Below, one piece after another: positions 16,062-23,212 of a stretch of 28,990 bases of DNA. The stretch's first letter is position 1. Every line of letters begins with the position of its first letter. A program made the position numbers and the translations under genes. The notes beneath the pieces are model-generated. The model saw only the letters and a list, made by a program, of their open reading frames with translations. It was not told the origin of the DNA and did not search any database. Location of the stretch: positions 1 to 28,990 of the forward strand of contig JAFGDA010000114.1 in assembly GCA_016932375.1 (NCBI GenBank). Reading direction: 5' to 3'. This DNA comes from Actinomycetota bacterium (GTDB taxonomy: Bacteria > Actinomycetota > Humimicrobiia > Humimicrobiales > Humimicrobiaceae).

Positions 16062-17300
16062 TTATTCCATATTATCCATCAGGCAATAACAATCCGTTCC
16101 ACAAACCCTAACCCTGTCCTTAAGCTCAAGTGCAGAAAGCGCCTGCATGACTTTAACCGGGTGCAAACCTGTTTCCCGTACAAGTCTTTCAAGGCTTACG
16201 GGCCTGTACCCAAGGCTATCCATAACTTTTTTTTCCGTGCTGTTTAACTCAGGTCCATCCCCTTCCGGTTTTTCTTCATGGGGAGCGCCCTTCATATTAT
16301 CTTGTTTTGCCGTAGCGGAGGATTCCCCAATATCCCCCAATTCTTTAGGGGCTTTGCCGGCTTCACCTGTACCGGACAAGCTACTTTTCTTAAAAATATA
16401 TGAAAATTCTTCAATTATATCATCTGTTTTATCAACAAGCTTTGCTCCCCTTTTTATCAGGCTATGACAGCCCATGCTGTGTTGACTGAAAATATTTCCC
16501 GGTACCGCAAATACATCGCGGTCCTGTTTCAGCGCAAGTTCACATGTTATGGAAGCACCACTCCTATTACCCGCTTCCACCATCACTACACCCATACATA
16601 ATCCACTTATGACCCTGTTTCTCTGGGGAAAATTATTTTTATAGGGAGGCGTTCCCGGAAAAAATTCAGACAGCACCAACCCCCTGTCAATAATATCCGA
16701 AAAAAGATCCCTGTTTTCCGGGGGATATACCCTGTCCATACCGCACCCCATAACTGCAATGGTTTTCCCCTTGCCTTCCAAAGCGGACATGTGTGCCTCA
16801 CTGTCTATACCAAGGGCCATTCCGCTTACAACTGTTATACCATTTTCAGAGAGCCCTCCTGCAATATATCTTGCAGCTTCCCTGCCGTATGACGTGCATT
16901 TCCTGCTCCCAACTACGGCTATACAAAAATTATTTATAAGTTCAAGATTCCCCATATAAAAAAGCACCGGCGGAGGGGCGTATATCTGCTTTAAAATATA
17001 AGGATAAACGGCATCTCCAATGGTAATTACCTTTATATTTTTTTCATTAAGAAAACTCATTATGGCTTCAGGTTCTATCACCGGATTGTTTTTTGTATCT
17101 GTATTGCTACCGGAATCCGGAAACAGCTTTTCATTTTCATGACCGCTGATTTTATTGAGGTATTCAAGCGTACGGCTCAGGTCATTATTATGCATTCTTA
17201 ATAAATCCATCACCTTAACCTGGCTGATTTTTTTTATAAAAAGATAATACAGCAGGTAAGGGATCCCGCCGTATTGCATGGTGTCATTCATAAATACCAT
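16062..17300 (-). CDS. dprA: DNA processing protein DprA (Smf)
   Basis: DprA binds incoming single-stranded DNA and loads RecA during natural transformation; it is also widespread in species not known to be transformable. The 412-residue product has an N-terminal helical domain, then the Rossmann-like core: IAVVGSRKCTSYGREAARYIA, VVSGMALGIDSEAHMSAL, TIAVMGCGMDRVYPPENRDL, FPQRNRVISGLCMGVVMVEAG, SGASITCELALKQDRDVFAVPG. A linker and a C-terminal winged-helix domain (NSTEKKVMDSLGYRPVSLERLVRETGLHPVKVMQALSALEL) follow. I start it at ATG 17300, with AGGA six bases upstream. ATG 17291 and a TTG at 17327 are alternatives; all overlap the end of comM, indicating translational coupling. Confidence 0.95.
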   Translation of the reverse strand: MVFMNDTMQYGGIPYLLYYLFIKKISQVKVMDLLRMHNNDLSRTLEYLNKISGHENEKLFPDSGSNTDTKNNPVIEPEAIMSFLNEKNIKVITIGDAVYPYILKQIYAPPPVLFYMGNLELINNFCIAVVGSRKCTSYGREAARYIAGGLSENGITVVSGMALGIDSEAHMSALEGKGKTIAVMGCGMDRVYPPENRDLFSDIIDRGLVLSEFFPGTPPYKNNFPQRNRVISGLCMGVVMVEAGNRSGASITCELALKQDRDVFAVPGNIFSQHSMGCHSLIKRGAKLVDKTDDIIEEFSYIFKKSSLSGTGEAGKAPKELGDIGESSATAKQDNMKGAPHEEKPEGDGPELNSTEKKVMDSLGYRPVSLERLVRETGLHPVKVMQALSALELKDRVRVCGTDCYCLMDNME

Positions 17301-18810
17301 TCCCTGTCCTGAACTGCAGTGCCTCAAGAAGGTCCTCCTGTCTTATTCCAGGATGCCCTTCAATGTCTGCTATTGTTCTCGATACCCTTATGATGCCTGC
17401 CATACCCCTTGCCGTAAGCATGCATTTTTTCCCTGCAAACATTACAAGTTTTTTCAGTTCACTGTCTTTTTTAATCCAGTCATTTACAATTCCCACATTA
17501 GCTTCTGAATTATACCTTATATTCATCCCGGCATACCTCTTTTTCTGGGTGGAAACCGCCGCCCTGGTCCTTTGCCTGATTGAAGCAGAACACTCCCCGG
17601 AAACATCCTCTACAAAATCCACTTCCTTTAGCCTTGCTACAGCGACCTTCATATCTATACGGTCCATTACAGGTCCGGAAAAATTTTTCCAGAATTTCTG
17701 TATTTCCCTCAGGCTGCAGGTGCATTTTTTTCCCCTGTCTCCATAATACCCGCAATAGCAGGGATTCGTAGCAGCTACAAGAATGAAGTTACAGGGAAAA
17801 CAATATGAATGCTGGTTTCTTGTTATAATAACCCTTTTATCTTCTAAGGGCTGGCGGAGGTCCTCAATCAGGCAGGACCTGAATTGTGAAAGTTCATCCA
17901 GGAACAATATGCCCCTGTGTGCAAGGCTAATATCACCTGGTTTTGGATTCATTCCTCCACCAATCAATCCTGCGCGGCTTATTGTATGATGGGGATTCCT
18001 GAAAGGCCTTTCCATCATCAGCCCCCTTAGATGATTCTCATAAAGGCTGTATATTTTTGTTACTTCAACACATTCTTCAAGAGTCATTTCCGGCATTATG
18101 GTGACCATTCTCCTTGCAAGCATACTTTTACCGCTCCCGGGTGGCCCTACCAGTAAAATGTTATGCATCCCTGCTGCAGCAATTTCAAGTCCCCGTTTAG
18201 CCTTAAGCTGTCCTTTCACTTCTGAAAAATCAATAATATATTTTCTTTTTCTTCCGGGACCCTTGAATTCCCCATGTAATATATAATCACCTATTTTTTT
18301 ATCACCGTTCAATATTTCTACAGTATGCGCTAAATTACTGCAGGGAATGATATTCAATCCCCTGAAAAAATTTAGCTGGCCTGCTATTTTCTCCGGTACA
18401 AAGAAATATTTCTTATTCAGGGATTTAGCTTTTTGCGCCATTGATATTATCCCTCCAACAGGATTTATACATCCATCGAGGGACAGTTCACCGATAAAAC
18501 ATGAATCTTCTGCCAGCCCGGTCTTTAGCTGTCCGCTTGCAGCGAGCAGGGCCAGTGCTATCGGAAGGTCATAGAATGATCCTTCCTTTCTAAGATCTGC
18601 AGGAGAAAGGTTTATGATTATTTTTTTGACCGGGAAATCATAACCGCAATTAAGTATTGCAGAGCGGACCCTCTGCCTCGATTCGTTTACTGCGGGACCC
18701 GGAAGGCCCACCATCATCAGCCCAGGAAGGCCTCTCGATAAGTGAACCTCTATGGATACTTTTAATGCATCTACTCCCAGCAGCGCAAAACTGTCCAGCC
18801 TGAAAAACAT
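17284..18810 (-). CDS. comM: ComM/YifB-type AAA+ ATPase (Mg-chelatase-like)
   Basis: ComM is a hexameric helicase that promotes branch migration during integration of transforming DNA. The 508-residue protein has the N-terminal Lon-protease-like fold (FALLGVDALKVSIEVHLSRGLPG, VGLPGPAVNESRQRV), then the AAA+ core with Walker A GPPGSGKSM, HTISRAGLIGG, Walker B GILFLDELSQF, a Cys-rich insert NPCYCGYYGDRGKKCTCS (probable zinc site) and the C-terminal KKCMLTARGMAGIIRVSRTIAD segment. Length is standard. ATG 18810 fits the family's N-terminus but has no Shine-Dalgarno. A near-consensus promoter directly upstream would place the first transcribed base on the ATG. The dprA gene overlaps its 3' end. 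Confidence 0.96.
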   Translation of the reverse strand: MFFRLDSFALLGVDALKVSIEVHLSRGLPGLMMVGLPGPAVNESRQRVRSAILNCGYDFPVKKIIINLSPADLRKEGSFYDLPIALALLAASGQLKTGLAEDSCFIGELSLDGCINPVGGIISMAQKAKSLNKKYFFVPEKIAGQLNFFRGLNIIPCSNLAHTVEILNGDKKIGDYILHGEFKGPGRKRKYIIDFSEVKGQLKAKRGLEIAAAGMHNILLVGPPGSGKSMLARRMVTIMPEMTLEECVEVTKIYSLYENHLRGLMMERPFRNPHHTISRAGLIGGGMNPKPGDISLAHRGILFLDELSQFRSCLIEDLRQPLEDKRVIITRNQHSYCFPCNFILVAATNPCYCGYYGDRGKKCTCSLREIQKFWKNFSGPVMDRIDMKVAVARLKEVDFVEDVSGECSASIRQRTRAAVSTQKKRYAGMNIRYNSEANVGIVNDWIKKDSELKKLVMFAGKKCMLTARGMAGIIRVSRTIADIEGHPGIRQEDLLEALQFRTGNGIYE

Positions 18811-18816
18811 AAGGAT

Positions 18817-18845
18817 ATTATATGCTCATATGAATAAATGGTCAA
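18817..18845 (-). promoter_or_regulatory. Near-consensus promoter giving a leaderless comM transcript
   Basis: On the minus strand: -35 TTGACC (18845-18840), 17-bp spacer, -10 TATAAT (18822-18817), then six bases and the comM ATG (18810). Eleven of the twelve hexamer positions match the sigma-70/sigma-A consensus at ideal spacing. Initiation at the usual seventh base after the -10 falls on the A of the ATG. Confidence 0.8.
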
Positions 18846-18905
18846 TTAAATAATAAGATTGTAAAATCACGGGATCAAATCCTGTACTTTTAATTTCCGG
18901 GCAGG

Positions 18906-19394
18906 TTAAAGAGCATTTTTGATATGATTAATTTTAATAAACTTCTGCAACCTGGATAATAATTGATTATTCCTGCAATAATCGAATTCAGGTACATTTT
19001 TAATTTCATAATGAACCCTCCCGGGACATGCATTAAGGTTTCTCATAATATCCACCGGAATCTTTTCTGCCAGTTCAAGACATACAAGGTCAAACCTGAT
19101 ACTATCAAAAAATATGCCGTCTACGGATCCGAGATAACAGGTTGCTGTCCTGCGGATTCTCATTATTTTTTCCCTGTCCACAGATTCCCCGGGATGTCCG
19201 TAAGAATCCGATGACCTTGATTTTACTTCTAAAAAAACAAGGTTACTGCCTTCACTGGCAATAATATCTATTTCGCCATATCTGCACCTGTAATTTCTTT
19301 CAATTATCCGGTAATTTTTACGTATCAGGTAATCCGCAGCCAGCAATTCACCAAGCATTCCAAAAGTTTTCTTATTTATTCCGTTAACACTCAA
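18906..19394 (-). CDS. yraN: YraN/UPF0102 family nuclease-like protein
   Basis: YraN proteins have a restriction-endonuclease-like fold; their cellular role is not established. Visible are the N-terminal GMLGELLAADYLIRKNYRIIERNYRCRYGEIDII and the VFLEVKSRSS motif, where Glu/Asp and Glu-x-Lys match the PD-(D/E)xK active site. The protein is 162 residues, longer than the usual 115-130. The extra part is at the C-terminus (after EIKNVPEF) and is not recognised. The start TTG at 19394 is supported by AGGA five bases upstream and lies 29 bp after rnhB. The rnhB-yraN-comM-dprA order is common in bacteria. Confidence 0.9.
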   Translation of the reverse strand: MSVNGINKKTFGMLGELLAADYLIRKNYRIIERNYRCRYGEIDIIASEGSNLVFLEVKSRSSDSYGHPGESVDREKIMRIRRTATCYLGSVDGIFFDSIRFDLVCLELAEKIPVDIMRNLNACPGRVHYEIKNVPEFDYCRNNQLLSRLQKFIKINHIKNAL

Positions 19395-19423
19395 TTAAAT
19401 CCTGAAGGTATTATACTGTTATA

Positions 19424-20053
19424 TTAAAAGGTAACCCTTCTGAAAGACATGCGATGTATTTCACAGGGTCCGTTCCTTTTAAGGCTTGACAGGTGTCTTC
19501 CCGTACCGTACCCCTTATTATCATCAAATCCATATTCCGGATAGGTTGAAGAAGCCTCTTTCATCATCCGGTCTCTTGTAACTTTTGCCACTATTGAAGC
19601 AGCCGCTACAGAAACACTGTTACTGTCTCCATTTTCGATCGGTATGAAAACCGGATCAAGGCCATCGGTACTTGTAATAAAATCAGTTATCACAATATCA
19701 GGCTTTACCTTAAGGTTGCACGCTGCACGCTTAAAAGCCAGTATATTTGCTTTTGTTATTGAAAGCCTGTCTATCTCCTGCGGGGATACAAGGGCTGTTG
19801 CCCAGCATATGCAACAATCTAAAATCCTTTCAAATATCAGGTCCCTCATTTTTTCGGTAAGTTTCTTTGAATCATTGATATTTTCTATAAGGATTTTCTT
19901 CCTGTCCAGAATCACTGCAGCTGCCACAAGAGGACCTGCAAGAGAGCCCCTGCCCACTTCATCAACTCCTGCAACAATTTCACAGCCCTCTGTATATAGC
20001 TGGTCTTCAAGCCTGCATAGATTTTGGAGCCTTTTTATTTCCCTGAATTCCAT
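19424..20053 (-). CDS. rnhB: Ribonuclease HII
   Basis: RNase HII removes misincorporated ribonucleotides and RNA in RNA-DNA hybrids. The 209-residue protein has the active-site start GVDEVGRGSLAGPLVAAAVIL (Asp and Glu of DEVGRG), DSKKLTEKMRDL, the third acidic residue in PDIVITDFI, and the fourth within GDSNSVSVAAASIVAKVTRDRMM, then YPEYGFDDNKGYGT. Length and motifs are standard. ATG 20053 lacks a clear Shine-Dalgarno and follows a 144-bp AT-rich spacer after lepB in which I see no convincing promoter. Confidence 0.96.
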   Translation of the reverse strand: MEFREIKRLQNLCRLEDQLYTEGCEIVAGVDEVGRGSLAGPLVAAAVILDRKKILIENINDSKKLTEKMRDLIFERILDCCICWATALVSPQEIDRLSITKANILAFKRAACNLKVKPDIVITDFITSTDGLDPVFIPIENGDSNSVSVAAASIVAKVTRDRMMKEASSTYPEYGFDDNKGYGTGRHLSSLKRNGPCEIHRMSFRRVTF

Positions 20054-20197
20054 CGCTTTTAGATTATTACTTTAGCAGGCTTGTGTAAATATTTTATTAT
20101 ATGCAGGATTATGATAATTATTGTAATAATTTAAATCTACAATGGAAAAGTAGCTTTTATGAAAAATTAATCCGTTAAAAATTCAATTTAATTGGAA

Positions 20198-20743
20198 TTA
20201 CCACCTGGAAGGAGGCCAGTAAACTACCAGCATTTCCCCAAAAACATCTTCCCCGGAAATCGTACCAAAAAAGCGGCTGTCAAAACTATTATTGCGGTTA
20301 TCCCCCATTACAAATATTTCATCCCTTCCCACATCAATAACCTGGTTGATATAGGTTATGTCCTGACTGGGCTGAAGATAATCTTCTTCAATCTTTTCGT
20401 CATTAACATACAATTCCCCCTCGCTGGTAAGGGTTATTCTGTCCCCTTCGATGCCGATTGCCCTTTTTACAAGGTCCTTACCTTCTTCCAGGGGCGACCT
20501 GAACGCAATTATATCACCCCTTTTTACCGGTCCGAACCTGTATGAAAGCTTATTTATTATTACCTTATCCCCAACCATCAGGGTTGGTTCCATTGAAGGG
20601 GTCGGCACTATAAATGGCTCAAGGATAAAGACTCTTATCAAAACAGCAAGAATCACAGCGCAAATTACTGCTATAAGATACCCTATTATCTCCTGCGCTA
20701 TGTTTTTTGTACCGGATTTTTCTTTTTTATCAGTTGAAGGCAT
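20198..20743 (-). CDS. lepB: Signal peptidase I
   Basis: The membrane-anchored Ser/Lys protease that removes signal peptides from exported proteins. The 181-residue protein has a short basic cytoplasmic N-terminus, one membrane helix (about residues 18-40) and then the catalytic domain. Nucleophile Ser50 lies in PTPSMEPTL, general base Lys93 in LVKRAIGIEGD, and the conserved GDNRNNSFDSRFFG near residue 147. One membrane segment and short length match the Gram-positive type. ATG 20743 lies 23 bp after rplS without a recognisable Shine-Dalgarno. It closes the rpsP-to-lepB cluster. Confidence 0.96.
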   Translation of the reverse strand: MPSTDKKEKSGTKNIAQEIIGYLIAVICAVILAVLIRVFILEPFIVPTPSMEPTLMVGDKVIINKLSYRFGPVKRGDIIAFRSPLEEGKDLVKRAIGIEGDRITLTSEGELYVNDEKIEEDYLQPSQDITYINQVIDVGRDEIFVMGDNRNNSFDSRFFGTISGEDVFGEMLVVYWPPSRW

Positions 20744-20766
20744 TAAAATAATAAAAGAGTGCTTGT

Positions 20767-21108
20767 TTATTTTACCTTTATCCGTGCTTTTTTACCTGCC
20801 CTGTCCCTCAAATAGTAGAGCTTTGATCTCCTTACGATACCTTCGTTAACTCTCTCTATTGACTGGACTACCGGTGAATTGATAAGGAAAGTTCTTTCCA
20901 CTCCCACATTGTTAAAGGATATTTTCCTTACAGTAAATGCTTTGTTTATCCCGGAACCTTTTATGCTTATTACGATTCCTTCGAAGGTCTGTATCCTGTC
21001 CTTGTTCTCTTCACTTATTTTTATCTTTACCCTTACCTTGTCGCCGGACTTAAAATCCGGAAGGTCGGTCTTAAGATACCTGCTTTCAACTTTATCTATT
21101 TTATTCAT
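20767..21108 (-). CDS. rplS: 50S ribosomal protein L19
   Basis: L19 lies at the subunit interface of the 50S particle. The 113-residue protein has the standard length and motifs: DFKSGDKVRVKIKISEENKDRIQTFEGIVISIKGSGINKAFTVRK is split over the SH3-like barrel, then GVERTFLINSPVV and RRSKLYYLRDRAGKKARIK at the end. ATG 21108 is preceded by GGAG with seven bases between. The start lies 56 bp after trmD, and a near-consensus promoter is embedded at the trmD 3' end, so L19 may be made in excess of the low-abundance TrmD and RimM. Confidence 0.97.
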   Translation of the reverse strand: MNKIDKVESRYLKTDLPDFKSGDKVRVKIKISEENKDRIQTFEGIVISIKGSGINKAFTVRKISFNNVGVERTFLINSPVVQSIERVNEGIVRRSKLYYLRDRAGKKARIKVK

Positions 21109-21151
21109 ATTATCTCTCCATAATAAACATTTTAACCGGACAAACCAAATA

Positions 21152-21181
21152 AATATATATTAACTTATATGTGTTTGTCAA
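21152..21181 (-). promoter_or_regulatory. Candidate promoter for rplS-lepB at the 3' end of trmD
   Basis: On the minus strand a perfect -35 TTGACA (21181-21176) overlaps the last codons of trmD. It is followed by -10 TATATT (21157-21152) after 18 bp, or by TATATA after 16 bp. Transcription would start near 21145, about 37 nt before the rplS start codon. Confidence 0.55.
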
Positions 21182-21863
21182 ATAGATCGGGCCTTCTTTT
21201 TCTTGTTATGTTCAGGGACTTCTCATTGCGCCATTTTGAAATTTCTTCGTGATTGCCTGAAAGAAGTACCCGGGGTACCGGATGTCCCCTGAAAACAGGG
21301 GGCCTGGTAAATTGTGGAAAATCAAGAACACTTTTTTCAAAAGACTCCGATTCAAGAGACTCCTCCCTGCCTACCACTCCGGGAAGGAGCCTTGTTATCC
21401 CTTCTATAAGGACCATTGCAGGCAGCTCGCCTCCCGTAAGTATATAATCACCGATAGATAATTCCATTTCAACTTGCATATCGATTATCCTCTGGTCAAC
21501 TCCTTCATATCTTCCACATATAAGGATCAGGTTATTATATGTAACCAGCTCTTTTAATATGGGCTGCTTCAGTTTCTCACCCTGCGGTGTAAGGAGTATT
21601 GTTTTCTGTTTATCTATGCCCGCTTTCCTGTTCTTTCTTTTTATGAATCTTAATGCATCATACAGGGGCTGGGGCATTAAAACCATACCCGGGCCTCCGC
21701 CATAAGGCCTGTCATCGACCTTCCTGTGCTTATCTTTCGAAAAATCCCTGAGGTCATAAACATTAAGAATGCACTTTTCTTCCTTGAAAGCATTTTTGGT
21801 TACTCCAAACCCGGTAATATTCTCAAACATTTTTGGAAATATTGTTATGACATCTATTATCAT
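21165..21863 (-). CDS. trmD: tRNA (guanine-N1)-methyltransferase
   Basis: TrmD methylates G37 of tRNAs reading CNN codons, preventing +1 frameshifts, and uses a SPOUT trefoil knot to bind AdoMet. The 232-residue product has IDVITIFPKMF at its start, the catalytic-region KHRKVDDRPYGGGPGMVLMPQPL, LICGRYEGVDQRI, and the knot segment SIGDYILTGGELPAMVLIEGITRLLPGVVG. I start it at ATG 21863, which gives the family's usual N-terminus; a TTG at 21878 would add five residues. No clear Shine-Dalgarno precedes either. It lies in the conserved rpsP-khpA-rimM-trmD-rplS order. Confidence 0.96.
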   Translation of the reverse strand: MIIDVITIFPKMFENITGFGVTKNAFKEEKCILNVYDLRDFSKDKHRKVDDRPYGGGPGMVLMPQPLYDALRFIKRKNRKAGIDKQKTILLTPQGEKLKQPILKELVTYNNLILICGRYEGVDQRIIDMQVEMELSIGDYILTGGELPAMVLIEGITRLLPGVVGREESLESESFEKSVLDFPQFTRPPVFRGHPVPRVLLSGNHEEISKWRNEKSLNITRKRRPDLFDKHI

Positions 21864-21945
21864 GTTTTTAACAGGCAAGGTTGTTTCAAATAACTATTTA
21901 TATAGCCGGATCCAGCTTTTTAAAGGACCCCCTCTAATTATGCTT

Positions 21946-22500
21946 TTAAATGAATTCGGGAATCCTTGAAAGTATTATTTTTTTTTCATCCGTATCTATA
22001 TGTTTTATATAATCAGATATAAGTGGAACAAAAAAAATATCCCCGCTTACCCCTTTTATATCAATATCGCTGGTGATTTTTTTTACTTTTATATTTGAAT
22101 TTGATGCAAGGTTTTCTAATCCAATTACTTTTCCAAGCGCTATTCCTTCGCTGCTGTACACCATGCAGCCCTCAAGATCGTCTGACCAGTACTGCCCTTT
22201 TTCAAGAGGAGGAACATCTTCCGGTTTTCTGTAAAGATAACGGCCCTTAAGGGATTCTGCCTGGGTTCTGGTGATTGTTCCAATAAATTTTATGATGGCT
22301 GTTTTCCTGTTGCCACTTCCACTGTAACGTATGCTCTCTACATGCAGCTCGCTCGTGCAACCTTCATCCATGAAAAGACTGCTGCCCCTGTAAATAGTTT
22401 TGGGATAATCCGTAAGCAGCCTGACAATCAATTCACCCTTTATGCCGTGCGCCTTACAGATTATCCCAACCAATCTTGCATCTACATTTTCAACAGACAT
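21946..22500 (-). CDS. rimM: 16S rRNA processing protein RimM
   Basis: RimM binds S19 and helps mature the 30S head. The 184-residue protein has the N-terminal beta-barrel (RLVGIICKAHGIKGELIVRLLTDYP), the linker and the PRC-barrel C-domain (YWSDDLEGCMVYSSEGIALGKVIGLENLASNSNIKV, then FVPLISDYIKHIDTDEKKI). These match family length and order. ATG 22500 is the first start after an in-frame stop, but no Shine-Dalgarno is visible; translation may be coupled to khpA, which ends 61 bp upstream. Confidence 0.94.
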   Translation of the reverse strand: MSVENVDARLVGIICKAHGIKGELIVRLLTDYPKTIYRGSSLFMDEGCTSELHVESIRYSGSGNRKTAIIKFIGTITRTQAESLKGRYLYRKPEDVPPLEKGQYWSDDLEGCMVYSSEGIALGKVIGLENLASNSNIKVKKITSDIDIKGVSGDIFFVPLISDYIKHIDTDEKKIILSRIPEFI

Positions 22501-22561
22501 TTGCTTAAATTATTTCAACAAAACCCGTCTCTGGACGATCAAAGACTCCATTATATAAAAA

Positions 22562-22795
22562 CTAATCCATAATCTTTACTATCGAAGATTTACCCCTTTT
22601 AGCAGATGCGGCCCTCATAACAACCCTTAAAGCATTTGCAGTCCGGCCCTTTTTACCAATAACCTTACCCAGATCCTCCTCGGCAACTTTCAGCTTGAAA
22701 ATTACAGTTTTTTCATCTTCTTCTTCTTCGGTAATTTCTACATTATCCGGACTGTCAACCAGTTCCTTCACCATATACTCGAGCAGTTCTTTCAC
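22562..22795 (-). CDS. khpA: KH-domain RNA-binding protein KhpA (YlqC)
   Basis: KhpA is a small single-KH RNA-binding protein that, in Streptococcus and others, pairs with KhpB/Jag and affects cell division and RNA stability. From this start it has 77 residues: an N-terminal helix (KELLEYMVKELVDSPDNVEI), an acidic stretch, and the KH motif LGKVIGKKGRTANALRVVMRAAS with GKKG as the RNA-binding loop. I chose GTG 22795 because GGAGG at 22807-22803 is seven bases upstream. The ATG at 22801 is only one base from that Shine-Dalgarno. The position between rpsP and rimM is the usual one. Confidence 0.93.
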   Translation of the reverse strand: MKELLEYMVKELVDSPDNVEITEEEEDEKTVIFKLKVAEEDLGKVIGKKGRTANALRVVMRAASAKRGKSSIVKIMD

Positions 22796-22825
22796 TTCCA
22801 TACCTCCAGGTTTAATTTGTTATAA

Positions 22826-23071
22826 CTACACCTTTAATTCAACAATATCAAATAATTTCTGTACCGTATTTGTAGGTTTGGCCCCTTTTTTAACCCATTC
22901 AACAGCTCTTTCCTTATCGATTACGATTTTCGAAGGATCCGTCTTGGGATCATATGTTCCTATTTTGTCAATGAACTTTCCGTCTCTTGGTGACCTGCTG
23001 TCCGCTACTACAATTCTGTAATAGGGCTGCTTCCTGGAACCTATTCTGGTCAATCTTATCTTTACGCTCAA
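22826..23071 (-). CDS. rpsP: 30S ribosomal protein S16
   Basis: S16 is an early-binding 30S protein. From TTG 23071 the 81-residue product begins SVKIRLTRIGSRKQPYYRIVVADSRSPRDGKFIDKIG in consecutive family segments and ends in AVEWVKKGAKPTNTVQKLFD. The length is typical. An in-frame ATG at 23101 would add ten residues (NILELEVTGL) not found in the family. GGAGG at 23084-23080 lies eight bases before the TTG, so I take TTG as the start and the ATG as leader sequence. It opens the rpsP-khpA-rimM-trmD-rplS-lepB cluster behind its own promoter. Confidence 0.95.
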   Translation of the reverse strand: MSVKIRLTRIGSRKQPYYRIVVADSRSPRDGKFIDKIGTYDPKTDPSKIVIDKERAVEWVKKGAKPTNTVQKLFDIVELKV

Positions 23072-23079
23072 TCCAGTAA

Positions 23080-23084
23080 CCTCC
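23080..23084 (-). promoter_or_regulatory. Ribosome binding site deciding the rpsP start
   Basis: Minus-strand GGAGG lies eight bases before TTG 23071. It is downstream of the alternative ATG at 23101, so it can serve only the TTG, which also gives the conserved S16 N-terminus. Confidence 0.75.
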
Positions 23085-23115
23085 AACTCCAAAATATTCA
23101 TTTTATGTTCTAAAT

Positions 23116-23143
23116 ATTATATATGTTTATGGAAAACTTGCAA
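23116..23143 (-). promoter_or_regulatory. Promoter of the rpsP operon
   Basis: In the spacer after ffh the minus strand has -35 TTGCAA (23143-23138), a 16-bp spacer and a perfect -10 TATAAT (23121-23116). Transcription should start near 23109, about 38 nt before TTG 23071. No intrinsic terminator separates it from ffh. Confidence 0.6.
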
Positions 23144-23212
23144 AATTTTTTTTACAAACAGTTCCCAACCAGATTATTTATAAATTTATTTTCCCTGACA
23201 TTTTTATCAAAT

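Noticed and set aside
20054..20197. Promoter for rnhB in the 144-bp AT-rich spacer after lepB
   Set aside because: Several TTG and TA-rich words occur, but no -35/-10 pair has both a good match and 16-18 bp spacing.
20175..20200. Possible terminator just after lepB (AATTCCAAT / ATTGAATT followed by T residues)
   Set aside because: The stem has a bulge and only one GC pair, so it should be too weak to stop transcription; kept out of the feature list.
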